Source of the DNA: Pseudoduganella rivuli
GTDB taxonomy: Bacteria > Pseudomonadota > Gammaproteobacteria > Burkholderiales > Burkholderiaceae_D
DNA: 64,000 nt
Assembly: GCF_009674485.1 (NCBI RefSeq)
Contig: NZ_WKJJ01000028.1
Span: forward strand, 1-64,000
Reading direction: 5' to 3'
Below the pieces are notes generated by a model, which was given only the letters and a program-made list of their open reading frames with translations, made no database searches and was not told where the DNA came from. Each line of letters starts with the position of its first letter. Positions within the stretch are counted from its first letter, which is position 1. Of the stretch, positions 12,639 to 20,920 are shown in pieces. The translations under genes were made by a program, and so were the position numbers.

Positions 12639-13810
12639 TTTGCTACCCCGCTGGCGGACGCGGTGGCGGAGGCCGCCGCCGGGGCCGATGCAGCCTTCTC
12701 ACCGCCCAAGATCGTGACTTTCTGGCCCGGTTTTAATTGATTGACACCGGCCGTGACGATCACCTGGCCCGGTTTCAATCCGCCTTTCAACACCATGTCG
12801 TTGCCCGCCACGCCGCCCACCTGCACCTTCACCAGGCGCACGGCGCCGTTTTCCACCACCCACACCGACGACGCGCCCCGCTCATAAAACATCGCCGACA
12901 ATGGCACATGGATTTCCGCTTCCGGCATCTTCGACGCAAACGCCACGTAGGCCGTCATGCCCAGCTTCGCGTCGGCCATGCTGGCGGGAATCGTCACCTT
13001 GAATGGATAGGTGCGGGTCACCGGATCGGCCGCCGGCGACACTTCGCGCACCTTGCCTTGCGCCACCTGGTCCGGATGCGCCCACAGCCGCACGCGGACG
13101 TCGGACACGCCGCGCAGCGCATCGACCTTGTCTTCCGGGACGCCGATGACGATTTCCTTGTCGCCGCTCTTGGCCACCTGCACCACCGGCGTGCCGGGCG
13201 CCACCACCTGGCCCACGTCCGCGTTGACGGCAGTGACCACGCCATCGACATCCGACACCAGGGTCGCATAGCCGGCCTGGTTGGCCTGGCCGCGGAACGC
13301 CGCCTGCGCCGCTTCCACATTGGCTTGCGCCGCCTTGTAGGCCGCATCCTTGCTGTCCAGGATGGTCTGGCTGACGAAATTCTGGGCTTTCAGTTCCTGG
13401 TAACGCTTCAATTCCGCTTTGGCGAAATCGCGCGACGTCTCCGCCGCCCGCAATCCCGCCTGGGCTTGCGCCTTGGCCAGCTGCAAATCCTGCGGATCGA
13501 GCCGCATCAGCGCCTGGCCCTTTTTTACCACCGCGCCCGCGTCCACCAGCCGCGCGACGATCTTGCCGCCCACGCGGAATCCCAGCCGCGATTCGACGCG
13601 CGCCCGCACGTCGCCGGCAAATTCCGACAGCAGATCGGTATCGCTGGCGCGCACTTGCTGCACACGCACCGGACGGATGTCTTCGGTTTTTTCTTCCGTC
13701 TTGTGGCAGGCGGTCAGCGCCAGCAACGCGGCCACGCCGACAGCGGCCACGGCGGTGCGCGGCAGGCTGCGGGAATCGGAGGATGGGCGGAGAGAATGCA
13801 AAGGAGACAC
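12635..13810 (-). CDS. RND efflux periplasmic adaptor lipoprotein (membrane fusion protein)
   Basis: The 391-residue adaptor begins at GTG (13810) with AGGAAA a few bases upstream. The signal sequence has a lipobox LTAC near residue 34, so it should be anchored to the inner membrane by a lipid and project into the periplasm. The order of a biotinyl/lipoyl-like segment, an alpha-helical hairpin (residues about 105-170, rich in A/Q/K) and a beta-barrel matches HlyD/AcrA-type adaptors. The C-terminus is Ala-rich and low-complexity. It is the first gene of the two-gene pump operon and divergent from hpnC across 166 bases. It would recruit an unlinked TolC-like channel. Confidence 0.9.
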   Translation of the reverse strand: MSPLHSLRPSSDSRSLPRTAVAAVGVAALLALTACHKTEEKTEDIRPVRVQQVRASDTDLLSEFAGDVRARVESRLGFRVGGKIVARLVDAGAVVKKGQALMRLDPQDLQLAKAQAQAGLRAAETSRDFAKAELKRYQELKAQNFVSQTILDSKDAAYKAAQANVEAAQAAFRGQANQAGYATLVSDVDGVVTAVNADVGQVVAPGTPVVQVAKSGDKEIVIGVPEDKVDALRGVSDVRVRLWAHPDQVAQGKVREVSPAADPVTRTYPFKVTIPASMADAKLGMTAYVAFASKMPEAEIHVPLSAMFYERGASSVWVVENGAVRLVKVQVGGVAGNDMVLKGGLKPGQVIVTAGVNQLKPGQKVTILGGEKAASAPAAASATASASGVAK

Positions 13811-13976
13811 GGTATTTTCCTTTATTGTGATGCCCGGACTTGGACAGCTTCATTGCGGCATTGCCGTCCAGGCACTATGATGCCGGTCAAGAGAATGACT
13901 TTCCGTCAATCAAAAAATTATATGCCGAGTCGTTCCGAATGCAAATGACTTTCGCGTCATTTAGTTGTTAGCCTCT

Positions 13977-14831
13977 ATGCCCGTCGACCATTACGAGAAT
14001 TTCCCTGTCGCTTCCGTCCTGCTGCCACGCCGCCTGGTGCCGGCCGTGGAAGCCATTTATGCCTTTGCCCGCAGCGCCGACGACCTTGCCGATGAAGGCG
14101 ACGCGACGCCGGACGAACGCCTGGCCGCGCTGAACCTGTATGAATTGCAACTGCAGCGCATCGGCCGCCAGGAAGAAGGGCTACCGCCGATGTTCGCCCG
14201 CCTGGCTGGCGTCATCCGCGAATTCGACTTGCCGATGGCGCCGTTCCACGATTTGCTGTCCGCCTTTAAACAGGACGTCGTCGTGCAGCGCTACCGCACT
14301 TACGCCGATTTGCTGGATTACTGCGCGCGTTCCGCCAATCCGGTGGGATTGCTGATGCTGTCGCTGTACAAGGCCGCCGACGAAACCAATGTGCGCGATT
14401 CCGATGCGATCTGTTCGGCGCTGCAAATCATCAATTTCCTGCAAGACGTGGCGATCGACCTGCACAAGGAACGTATTTATTTACCGCTGGAAGACCTGAC
14501 CCGGTTTGCCGTGTCGCCCGCGCAACTGGGCCACGCGGACGGCCAGGCCAAATGGCGCAACCTGATGAAATTCGAAGTGGCGCGGGCGCGCGCGCTGATG
14601 CTGTCCGGCGCGCCGCTGGCGCTGCGCCTGCCGGGGCGCATCGGGCTGGAATTACGGCTGGTGGTGCAAGGGGGCTTGCGCATCCTGGAAGCGATCGAAG
14701 AAGTCGAATACGACGTGTTCCGGCACCGGCCCAAGCTGGGCAAATGGGACTGGATCAAGGTGGTTTGGCGCGCGCTGACCATGCGCAACCAGTTGAAAAA
14801 GCTCGCCGCAGCCTCGCATCGCTTAGAATAG
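13977..14831 (+). CDS. hpnC: Hydroxysqualene synthase HpnC
   Basis: The 284-residue member of the squalene/phytoene synthase fold converts presqualene diphosphate to hydroxysqualene. Two Asp-rich motifs of the prenyl synthase site are visible: RSADDLADEGD near residue 35 and FLQDVAIDLHKERIYLP near residue 155. I start it at ATG 13977 (MPVDHYENFPV), because residues upstream do not look like the family. It is the first gene of hpnC-hpnD-hpnE (gaps of 34 and 153 bases). It is distinguished from HpnD by order in the cluster and by the variant first motif. Confidence 0.9.
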   Translation: MPVDHYENFPVASVLLPRRLVPAVEAIYAFARSADDLADEGDATPDERLAALNLYELQLQRIGRQEEGLPPMFARLAGVIREFDLPMAPFHDLLSAFKQDVVVQRYRTYADLLDYCARSANPVGLLMLSLYKAADETNVRDSDAICSALQIINFLQDVAIDLHKERIYLPLEDLTRFAVSPAQLGHADGQAKWRNLMKFEVARARALMLSGAPLALRLPGRIGLELRLVVQGGLRILEAIEEVEYDVFRHRPKLGKWDWIKVVWRALTMRNQLKKLAAASHRLE

Positions 14832-14865
14832 CGCCTTTCCTTAGCACCACCATTGCCTTTTAGAT

Positions 14866-15699
14866 ATGTCTCCCGACGAATACTGCCAGCAGAAAGCCGC
14901 CGCCAGCGGGTCCAGCTTTTATTACAGCTTCCTGTTCCTGCCCGTGGAACGGCGCCGCGCCATCATGGCGCTGTATGCTTTTTGCCGCGAAGTGGACGAC
15001 ACCGTCGATGAATGCACGGACGAAGGCGTGGCCCGGGTAAAGCTCGAATGGTGGCGCAAGGAGATTGCCGGCATGTACCTGGGTACCATGAATCACCCTG
15101 TCACACAGGCGCTGGCGCCCCATTTGCAAACCTACCAGCTGAAACAGGAACATTTACAGGCCATTATCGATGGCATGGAAATGGATTTAAACCAGACCCG
15201 TTACCTCGATTATCCGGGCCTGAAAAAATATTGCTGGCACGTGGCCAGCGTGGTCGGCATTTTATCGGCCAGCATATTCGGCGCGACCAAGCCGGAAACC
15301 CTGCAATACGCGGAAAAGCTGGGCCTGGCATTCCAGCTGACGAATATCATCCGCGACGTGGGCGAAGATGCCCGCAAAGGCCGCATTTATTTGCCGGTTA
15401 ACGAATTACAGCAATTTAATGTCACGGCCGCCGATTTGCTGAATGCCCGCCACAGCGACAACTTCGAAAAACTGATGCGCTTCCAGGCCGAACGCGCGCA
15501 GCAAATGTATGACGAAGCTTTCGCGCTGCTGCCTGCCGAGGACCGCCGCGCCCAGCGCCCGGGCCTGATCATGGCTGCCATCTACCGCACCTTGCTGACG
15601 GAAATCCAGCAGGACGGTTTCCACGTGCTGACCCAGCGCATCTCGCTGACGCCGATCCGCAAGCTGTGGCTGGCGTGGAAAACCTATATCCGTGGCTGA
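14866..15699 (+). CDS. hpnD: Presqualene diphosphate synthase HpnD
   Basis: The 277-residue enzyme condenses two farnesyl diphosphates to presqualene diphosphate. The first Asp motif is FCREVDDTVDE (residues about 40-50) and the second is NIIRDVGEDARKGRIYLP, both complete as expected for the ionising step. The start ATG at 14866 follows the hpnC stop by 34 bases, so the two are surely co-transcribed. The product feeds HpnC and then HpnE. Together the three enzymes make squalene without NADPH-dependent squalene synthase. Confidence 0.92.
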   Translation: MSPDEYCQQKAAASGSSFYYSFLFLPVERRRAIMALYAFCREVDDTVDECTDEGVARVKLEWWRKEIAGMYLGTMNHPVTQALAPHLQTYQLKQEHLQAIIDGMEMDLNQTRYLDYPGLKKYCWHVASVVGILSASIFGATKPETLQYAEKLGLAFQLTNIIRDVGEDARKGRIYLPVNELQQFNVTAADLLNARHSDNFEKLMRFQAERAQQMYDEAFALLPAEDRRAQRPGLIMAAIYRTLLTEIQQDGFHVLTQRISLTPIRKLWLAWKTYIRG

Positions 15700-15731
15700 T
15701 TCCCGCAGCATGCTGACCTTGGACATTTCCC

Positions 15732-15764
15732 CCGTAGGGCGGTTCCCGCGCAGCGGAAGCCGCC
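15732..15764 (+). repeat. REP-like palindromic unit A
   Basis: A 33-base imperfect palindrome starting CCGTAGGGCGG and ending GAAGCCGCC can fold as a hairpin. It is an inverted copy of the unit at 15810-15840. Together they fill most of the hpnD-hpnE gap. No terminator T run is present. Confidence 0.65.
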
Positions 15765-15809
15765 ATGCCCGCACCCCGGCGACGTTCAATGTAAGCGAAA
15801 CACCAGCAC

Positions 15810-15840
15810 GGCGGCTTTGCTCCGCAAAACCGCCCCACGG
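15810..15840 (-). repeat. REP-like palindromic unit B (inverted partner of unit A)
   Basis: Read on the minus strand it starts CCGTGGGGCGG and ends AAAGCCGCC. It therefore shares both ends with unit A but has a different loop. Two head-to-head units separated by 45 bases resemble the BIME arrangement of REP elements. Confidence 0.6.
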
Positions 15841-15852
15841 AGCAAACGCCGT

Positions 15853-17223
15853 ATGAGCGTTCGCCGGGTCGCGGTAATTGGCGCCGGCTGGGCCGGCTGC
15901 GCCGCCGCAGTGGAGCTGGCCGGACGTGGTGTTCACGTCACCCTGCTGGAATCGGCCCGCACCCTGGGCGGCCGCGCGCGCCGCGTGGAGATCGATGGCC
16001 GCACGGTGGATAACGGCCAGCACATCATGCTGGGCGCCTACCGCGACACCCTGAAACTGATGCGCAAGCTGGGCGCGGACATCGATGCGGCGCTGCTGAA
16101 CGTCCCGCTGCAAATGCGCTACGCGCCCGATTCCGGTGGCATGGATTTCATCGCGCCCCGCCTGCCCGCCCCGTTCCACTTGCTGGGCGCCCTGCTGCGC
16201 GCCACCGGCCTGGACCGCGAAGACAAGCTGAGCCTGGCGCGCTTTTCCACCACGGCGCGCTGGATGGGCTGGCAATTCGACACCGATTGCACCGTTTCGG
16301 AATTGCTGCAGCGCTTCGACCAGACCCCGCGCTTAATTAAACTGATGTGGCGCCCGCTGTGCCTGGCCGCGCTGAACACGCCGCCGGAACGCGCGTCCGC
16401 CAACGTGTTCCTCGCCGTGCTGCGCGACAGCCTGGGCGCGAAGCGCAGCGCTTCCGACATGCTGGTGCCGAAGGCGGACCTGTCCGCGCTGCTGCCCGAC
16501 CTGGCGGCGCAATACGTCGTGCAACACGGCGGCGTAGTCCACACCGGCGCCAAGGGCACCGCCCTGCTGCCCCAGCCGGACGGCGGCTGGCGCGTGCAGG
16601 CGACCGGCGCGGCACTGGGCGAACACTGGGAACAGCGCTACGATGCCGTGATCCTCGCCTGTGGCGCGCCGCACGCGGCGGCGCTGCTCGATGCCACCCC
16701 GTGGCAGGCCGAACCCGCCGTGCCCGCCGCACTGGCCGCGCGCCTGCGCGCCTTCAGCCACGAAGCCATTACCACCGTCTACCTGCAATACGCCCCCGCC
16801 GTCCGGCTCGACCTGCCGTTTATCGCGCTGGTCGATGCGCCGGAAGCCGGCCACTGGGGCCAGTTCGTGTTCGACCGTGGCCAGCTCGATGCGCGCCAGG
16901 CCGGTCTGCTGGCGGTGGTGATCAGCGCATCCGGCGATGCGGCCGCGCTACCCCAACACGATTTGACCGCGGCCTGCGCCGGCCAGATGGCCCAGGTGCT
17001 GAAACGCCCGGAACTGGCGCAGCCGCAATGGGCGCGCGTCATCACGGAAAAACGCGCGACGTTCGCCTGCGCCCCGGCGCTGGACCGCCCCGCCAACGCC
17101 AGCGGCATGGCGGGACTGCTGCTTGCGGGCGACTATACTGCGGGCGAGTACCCGGCCACGCTGGAGTGGGCCGTCCGCAGCGGCCTCGCGGCGGCTGCGG
17201 AATTTCTCAAAAGCAAGCATTAG
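15853..17223 (+). CDS. hpnE: Hydroxysqualene dehydroxylase HpnE (FAD-dependent)
   Basis: The 456-residue amine oxidase/phytoene desaturase-type flavoprotein reduces hydroxysqualene to squalene. The dinucleotide-binding motif is VIGAGWAGCAAAVELAGRGVHVTLLE at the very N-terminus, followed by GGRARR, typical of this fold. The C-terminal FAD motif is GLLLAGDYTAGEYPATLEWAVRSG. An in-frame extension begins at 15817, but it lies inside the REP-like unit. ATG 15853 (MSVRRVAVIG) puts the Rossmann motif at the usual distance. It completes the squalene pathway. No squalene-hopene cyclase lies within the window. Confidence 0.9.
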   Translation: MSVRRVAVIGAGWAGCAAAVELAGRGVHVTLLESARTLGGRARRVEIDGRTVDNGQHIMLGAYRDTLKLMRKLGADIDAALLNVPLQMRYAPDSGGMDFIAPRLPAPFHLLGALLRATGLDREDKLSLARFSTTARWMGWQFDTDCTVSELLQRFDQTPRLIKLMWRPLCLAALNTPPERASANVFLAVLRDSLGAKRSASDMLVPKADLSALLPDLAAQYVVQHGGVVHTGAKGTALLPQPDGGWRVQATGAALGEHWEQRYDAVILACGAPHAAALLDATPWQAEPAVPAALAARLRAFSHEAITTVYLQYAPAVRLDLPFIALVDAPEAGHWGQFVFDRGQLDARQAGLLAVVISASGDAAALPQHDLTAACAGQMAQVLKRPELAQPQWARVITEKRATFACAPALDRPANASGMAGLLLAGDYTAGEYPATLEWAVRSGLAAAAEFLKSKH

Positions 17224-17362
17224 CCCGTGTATGGCGCCCGGACTATCCCCGCATTCAGCCGTCTGCCCCGCCAAATTTGCATCTTGTCGCACATCAGTGG
17301 CTTGTACCGGTGGGTTTGCGTACAGTCACATCATCGATAAATGCACAACATGGAGCATGGCG

Positions 17363-17491
17363 ATGGACCTGGTACTGACACTGAAAACCCTGGCAATTCT
17401 GGCACTGGTTGCAGCCGCCACGGCGGTGATCGTGGTGGGCGAACATGGCGCGGCGGCACTGCCGCTGCAATATCAGACGGTGTTGAACTGA
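17363..17491 (+). CDS. Small hydrophobic peptide, unknown
   Basis: This 42-residue ORF (MDLVLTLKTLAILALVAAA at its start) has one predicted membrane helix, residues about 3-26, and a short polar tail (GEHGAAALPLQYQTVLN). ATG 17363 has GGAG about 7 bases upstream. ATG 17357, two codons earlier, is possible but too close to that site. It lies 139 bases after hpnE and 41 bases before the DUF1700-type gene on the same strand. I do not recognise a family. It may be a real small membrane protein co-expressed with the next two genes. Confidence 0.5.
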   Translation: MDLVLTLKTLAILALVAAATAVIVVGEHGAAALPLQYQTVLN

Positions 17492-17532
17492 GCTGACCCC
17501 GCTTGCCAAATTGAAGGTTGACGAGGATTTGT

Positions 17533-18330
17533 ATGAATAAGCAGGCATACCTGGACGCGCTGCAAAAAGCCCTGGCGGGACTGCCGCCGGAAACCGTGGC
17601 CAGGACCATGGCGTACTACGAGCAGCGTTTCATTGATGGCATGGTCGCCGGGCGCAGCGAAGAGGAAATCGCCGAAGAACTGGGCGAACCACGCAAGATC
17701 GCCATGACGTTACGCGCCAACGTGCACATGGATGCTTACCAGCAGACCAAAAGCCCGATGAACTGGGCGCGCATGGCGGTTTCGTTCATCGGCCTGGCCG
17801 TGTTCAACCTGTTCATGGTGGTGCCCGCGATGGTGTTCGCGTCGCTGCTGACCGCTGTCTATGCGTGCGCATTCGCCTTTTACCTGTCCGGCGTGGCCAT
17901 CACGGCCAGCGGCCTGGCCGGCACCAACGAACTGGTGCTGGACGGCCCGCTGCGCGAATTCGTCCACTTCGGCGACGATGAACGCGGCACGCAAACCCGC
18001 GTATCGATCGGCCAGACCGGCATCGAAGTGTTCCAGGACCGCGACCGCAGCCGCTCCGGTCATGATGATGACGCCGGCGGGGACGAAGACGACGAGCGCG
18101 AGACCGCGTCCGAGCGCATCATTGAAAAAGCCGAACGCGTTGCCAACGGCAGCGTGAAGATTTCCACCGAACTCGATAGCGAATCGCGCGTGACGCAAGC
18201 GGCGTTCGGCATGGCCATGGTCATCCTCGGCATCATGCTGTGTCTGCTGAGCCTGGTCGTCACGAAATACACGATCGCCGGCATCAAGCGCTATATCCAG
18301 ATGAACTTTTCCCTGCTGCGGGGCCGCTGA
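17533..18330 (+). CDS. DUF1700 / HAAS-domain membrane protein
   Basis: The 265-residue protein has an N-terminal helical domain of the HAAS type (residues 1-65: MNKQAYLDALQKALAGLP, then EEIAEELGEPRKIAMTLR). A two-helix membrane region (about residues 85-140), an acidic cytoplasmic or extracytoplasmic stretch with a DDDAGGDEDDE run, and a final membrane helix (about 220-245) follow. DUF1700 proteins are membrane proteins usually found next to a PadR regulator and a DUF2807/DUF4097 surface protein. Here the DUF2807 partner follows by 17 bases, but no PadR gene is seen. ATG 17533 is chosen over the in-frame upstream codon for its GAGGA-like site. The function of the family is not known, but an envelope-stress link is often suggested. 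Confidence 0.75.
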   Translation: MNKQAYLDALQKALAGLPPETVARTMAYYEQRFIDGMVAGRSEEEIAEELGEPRKIAMTLRANVHMDAYQQTKSPMNWARMAVSFIGLAVFNLFMVVPAMVFASLLTAVYACAFAFYLSGVAITASGLAGTNELVLDGPLREFVHFGDDERGTQTRVSIGQTGIEVFQDRDRSRSGHDDDAGGDEDDERETASERIIEKAERVANGSVKISTELDSESRVTQAAFGMAMVILGIMLCLLSLVVTKYTIAGIKRYIQMNFSLLRGR

Positions 18331-18347
18331 GGCGGACAGGAGACACC

Positions 18348-19157
18348 ATGCGTGCTTTGATTAAAATCGGCGTCAGCCTGTTGCTGTTGTCCTTCGTGCT
18401 GATCGCCTTCGCCTATACCATGCTGCGCACCCACGGCCAGAGCAATCCCACCAGCGCCGCCGGCCGCACGGTCGGCAGTGAAACCCGCCCCGTGGCGCCC
18501 GGCATCACGTCCGTGGAACTGTCCGGCCCGATCGACCTGACCCTGATCCAGGGCGACAAGCCATCCTTGAAAGTGCGCGGCGAACAGCGCCTGCTGGCCA
18601 ATGTCGCCACCGAACAGGACGGCAACGTGCTGCATATCGGCACCAAGGGCATGCTGTTCCACCACCGCCGTCCGCTGCAAGTGGAACTGGTGCTGCCGTC
18701 GCTGAGCACGCTGGAAGTGCACGGCACGGGCGACAGCAACGTCGACGGCTTTTCCGGCGAACGCCTGAAAGTGCAACTGTTCGGCTCCGGCAACGTGAAA
18801 TTCAATGGCCGCTTCAAGCAGGTGGAAGCCGGCGTGCACGGCAGCGGCGACCTGAACCTCAATACCGGCAACAGCGACGCCGTCGCGCTGGAAATGGTCG
18901 GTTCCGGCCAGATCAAGACCAGCGGCAGCTGCAAGACGCTGAACGCGGACTTGAATGGTTCCGGCGACCTCGACGCGCAGCACATGGCGTCCGACCAGGT
19001 GACCGTGAACCTGAAAGGTTCCGGCACCACCAACGTGTTTGCCCGCCGTTCCGCCGAACTGACGCTGCGCGGCAGCGGCGACATCAAGGTGTACGGCAAT
19101 CCGGATACCCGCAACGTCAGCCGCACCGGCTCGGGCGAAGTCAGCTGGAACCAGTGA
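18348..19157 (+). CDS. DUF2807-type head-domain protein, membrane anchored
   Basis: The 269-residue protein has an N-terminal membrane anchor or signal (residues 5-25). It is then built almost wholly from beta-helix-like repeats with the recurring word GSGD or GSG-x (HGTGDSNVDG, FGSGNVKFNG, HGSGDLNLN, VGSGQIKTSG, NGSGDLDA, KGSGTTNVFA, RGSGDIKVYG, TGSGEVSWN), spaced about 18-21 residues. This is the putative auto-transporter adhesin head (GIN/DUF2807) pattern. ATG 18348 has GGACAGGAG upstream. It forms a pair with the DUF1700 gene and probably faces the periplasm. No catalytic residues are evident. Confidence 0.8.
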   Translation: MRALIKIGVSLLLLSFVLIAFAYTMLRTHGQSNPTSAAGRTVGSETRPVAPGITSVELSGPIDLTLIQGDKPSLKVRGEQRLLANVATEQDGNVLHIGTKGMLFHHRRPLQVELVLPSLSTLEVHGTGDSNVDGFSGERLKVQLFGSGNVKFNGRFKQVEAGVHGSGDLNLNTGNSDAVALEMVGSGQIKTSGSCKTLNADLNGSGDLDAQHMASDQVTVNLKGSGTTNVFARRSAELTLRGSGDIKVYGNPDTRNVSRTGSGEVSWNQ

Positions 19158-19172
19158 CGTTACAATAACGGG

Positions 19173-19838
19173 ATGTGTGTCAACTACATCACCGTATCGC
19201 GCCAACTGTGCTTTGACTTTTTCCGCACCCCGCTGGAAACCGGCGAAGACTGGCGCGAAGAACTGTACCAGGACTATCGCGGTCCCATCATCGTGCACGA
19301 CATTTACGGCCGCCGCCGTCTGGTGGTGGCCTCCTACGGTTTCATTCCCCAATCCGAACTCGAACCCGGCCAGCGCATGACGACGATGAACGCGCGCGCG
19401 GAAACCGTGGGCGACTTGCGCACCTATCGCGGCGCCTGGCAAAACTGCCGTCTGTGCCTGGTGCCGATGCAGGCCTTCTTCGAACCGAATTACGAAAGCG
19501 GCCGCGCGCAACGCTGGGCGATTTCCATGGCGGACCAGGAACCGTTTGCCGTGGCCGGCCTGTACCGCACGTGGCTGGCGCCGGACGGCACGCGCAGCCG
19601 CTCATTCACGCAATTGACCATCAACGCGGACGACCATCCACTGATGCGCCGCTTCCACCGTCCTGAGGATGAAAAGCGCAGCCTGGTGGTGATCCGGAAG
19701 GAAGATTACGATGCCTGGCTGGGGTGCAAGGATCCTGAGCAGGCACGAGCATTTTTGCAAGCGTATCCGGCGGAATGGATGACGGCGCTGGCGGCGCCAC
19801 GGGAAGCGGCGCCTTCGCCGCAGGCCGAATTGTTTTGA
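19173..19838 (+). CDS. SRAP-domain protein (YedK/HMCES-like), abasic-site DNA cross-linker
   Basis: The 221-residue protein starts MCVNY, so Cys2 becomes N-terminal after Met removal. In the SRAP family this cysteine forms a thiazolidine cross-link with abasic sites in single-stranded DNA. Other active-site positions are visible: Asn in MNARAET, Glu in AFFEPN, and His in NADDHPLMRRFH. It is a divergent branch, because the common opening is MCGRF and the common Glu motif is GFYEW. It follows the DUF2807 gene by only 15 bases, which is probably incidental. A LexA box was not searched for systematically and none was obvious. Confidence 0.82.
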   Translation: MCVNYITVSRQLCFDFFRTPLETGEDWREELYQDYRGPIIVHDIYGRRRLVVASYGFIPQSELEPGQRMTTMNARAETVGDLRTYRGAWQNCRLCLVPMQAFFEPNYESGRAQRWAISMADQEPFAVAGLYRTWLAPDGTRSRSFTQLTINADDHPLMRRFHRPEDEKRSLVVIRKEDYDAWLGCKDPEQARAFLQAYPAEWMTALAAPREAAPSPQAELF

Positions 19839-19933
19839 TTGCCCACTGAGTGGCTGGATATCATTGCATATGTGACAATAGTGAATCCTGTTTAATTCGT
19901 CGTTTTCCTGTGGGGCTACTGAGTCAATCGACA

Positions 19934-20158
19934 ATGAAACACCGATTTACCATACTGATGCTATCCCTGAGCATTATTGGAGCACTATATTGCGCGCTTG
20001 CTCTGGTTCAGGCCGGGAGCCTGTATACCGGAACCAGGGCAGAATTGAATCTTCGTTTTTGGGGCGGGCTCTTCCTCGCTTGCGGTGCTGTGTTCCTTGT
20101 ATCCTCCGTCGCTTTACTACGAAAATGGTTCAGGAAGGCGCAGAGTGATCCAAAGTAA
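19934..20158 (+). CDS. Small membrane protein, unknown
   Basis: The 74-residue protein has two hydrophobic helices (about residues 6-27 and 40-62) and a basic C-terminus (RKWFRKAQSDPK). ATG 19934 was chosen. A longer in-frame extension exists but lacks support. Local base composition is AT-richer than the neighbours. It is the first of five small genes in a row of which I recognise no close family. It ends 16 bases before the next start, so co-transcription is likely. Confidence 0.6.
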   Translation: MKHRFTILMLSLSIIGALYCALALVQAGSLYTGTRAELNLRFWGGLFLACGAVFLVSSVALLRKWFRKAQSDPK

Positions 20159-20174
20159 GCAACGAAGGATAAAA

Positions 20175-20591
20175 ATGGCCTTTCGGCGGTTCGCTGTTTG
20201 TTTGGCTTTACTTGCGCCGATGACGGATGCGCCGGCGATGTGTCTCGATGGCAGACATCCAGGCGCCCGTGACGAATTCATGTCAAGTGCCGCGGTTATT
20301 GTCGGCCGCGTCTCTAAGCAAAGTGAACTGCAGGAAGATGCGGCGGACCCGAACGGGGTAAGCGCCATACTTTACCGGGTTGAGGTACGGCGCCGGCTAA
20401 AAGGTACCGTTGACCATTTCATCCAACTCCGATCCGACAATACGTCGACACGTTTTCCGATGGAATTGGGTGAAGATTATCTGCTTTTTCTAAGCAGAGA
20501 TGGCCATACTTACTTCGTTGATAGCTGCGGAAATTCTGCTCCTGCAAAGCAAGCGGCGAGTGTCATTGCTGAGATAGGCATCAAGAAATGA
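20175..20591 (+). CDS. Secreted small protein, possibly of the TIMP/NTR-like fold
   Basis: The 138-residue protein has a signal peptide (residues 1-24, cleavage near APAMC). The mature part would begin with or near a cysteine and contains a run AVIVGRVSKQ, YRVEVRRRLKGTV, LGEDYLLFLSRDG and VDSCGNS. This series of short beta strands, with an N-terminal Cys and a late Cys, is reminiscent of bacterial proteins with a netrin/TIMP-like fold. That is a pattern impression, not a confirmed match. GAAGGA stands about 8 bases before ATG 20175. It is likely in an operon with the preceding small membrane protein. Confidence 0.6.
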   Translation: MAFRRFAVCLALLAPMTDAPAMCLDGRHPGARDEFMSSAAVIVGRVSKQSELQEDAADPNGVSAILYRVEVRRRLKGTVDHFIQLRSDNTSTRFPMELGEDYLLFLSRDGHTYFVDSCGNSAPAKQAASVIAEIGIKK

Positions 20592-20643
20592 TGCGGTACG
20601 CTAACCGGAGGCCACGCCCGGCCACTACAGACGAGGTTTTCTC

Positions 20644-20913
20644 ATGACTCCACCAACCCTCGAATGCGCCCGCATCATCCGCGACGGCGGAATCGATGCG
20701 ATTGCAGCGCTGAATGCCGCCCTTGCGGATGCGATTGGCGGGCTATCCCTGGAACAGCAAACTGCCATGAAGCAGGCTTTCGCGCACGCCATGGGCGAAG
20801 TCATCGATGCCACCATCATGCCGTCGGTGAGGGCATATCCGGAACTGGAGCCCGATGACGAAACATGGCGTAGCGTGGCAAAAAGTCAGGCAACGAAGCG
20901 CGCAAATAGGTGA
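20644..20913 (+). CDS. Hypothetical protein, 89 residues
   Basis: A short, acidic, probably cytoplasmic helical protein (TLECARIIRDGGIDAIAALNAALADAIGGLSLEQQTAMKQ and so on), without signal or membrane helix. The start ATG 20644 follows a GAGG-like site. Its end is 7 bases before the next start, suggesting operon membership with the secreted proteins that follow. I do not recognise a family. Confidence 0.55.
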   Translation: MTPPTLECARIIRDGGIDAIAALNAALADAIGGLSLEQQTAMKQAFAHAMGEVIDATIMPSVRAYPELEPDDETWRSVAKSQATKRANR

Positions 20914-20920
20914 ACGCGCC

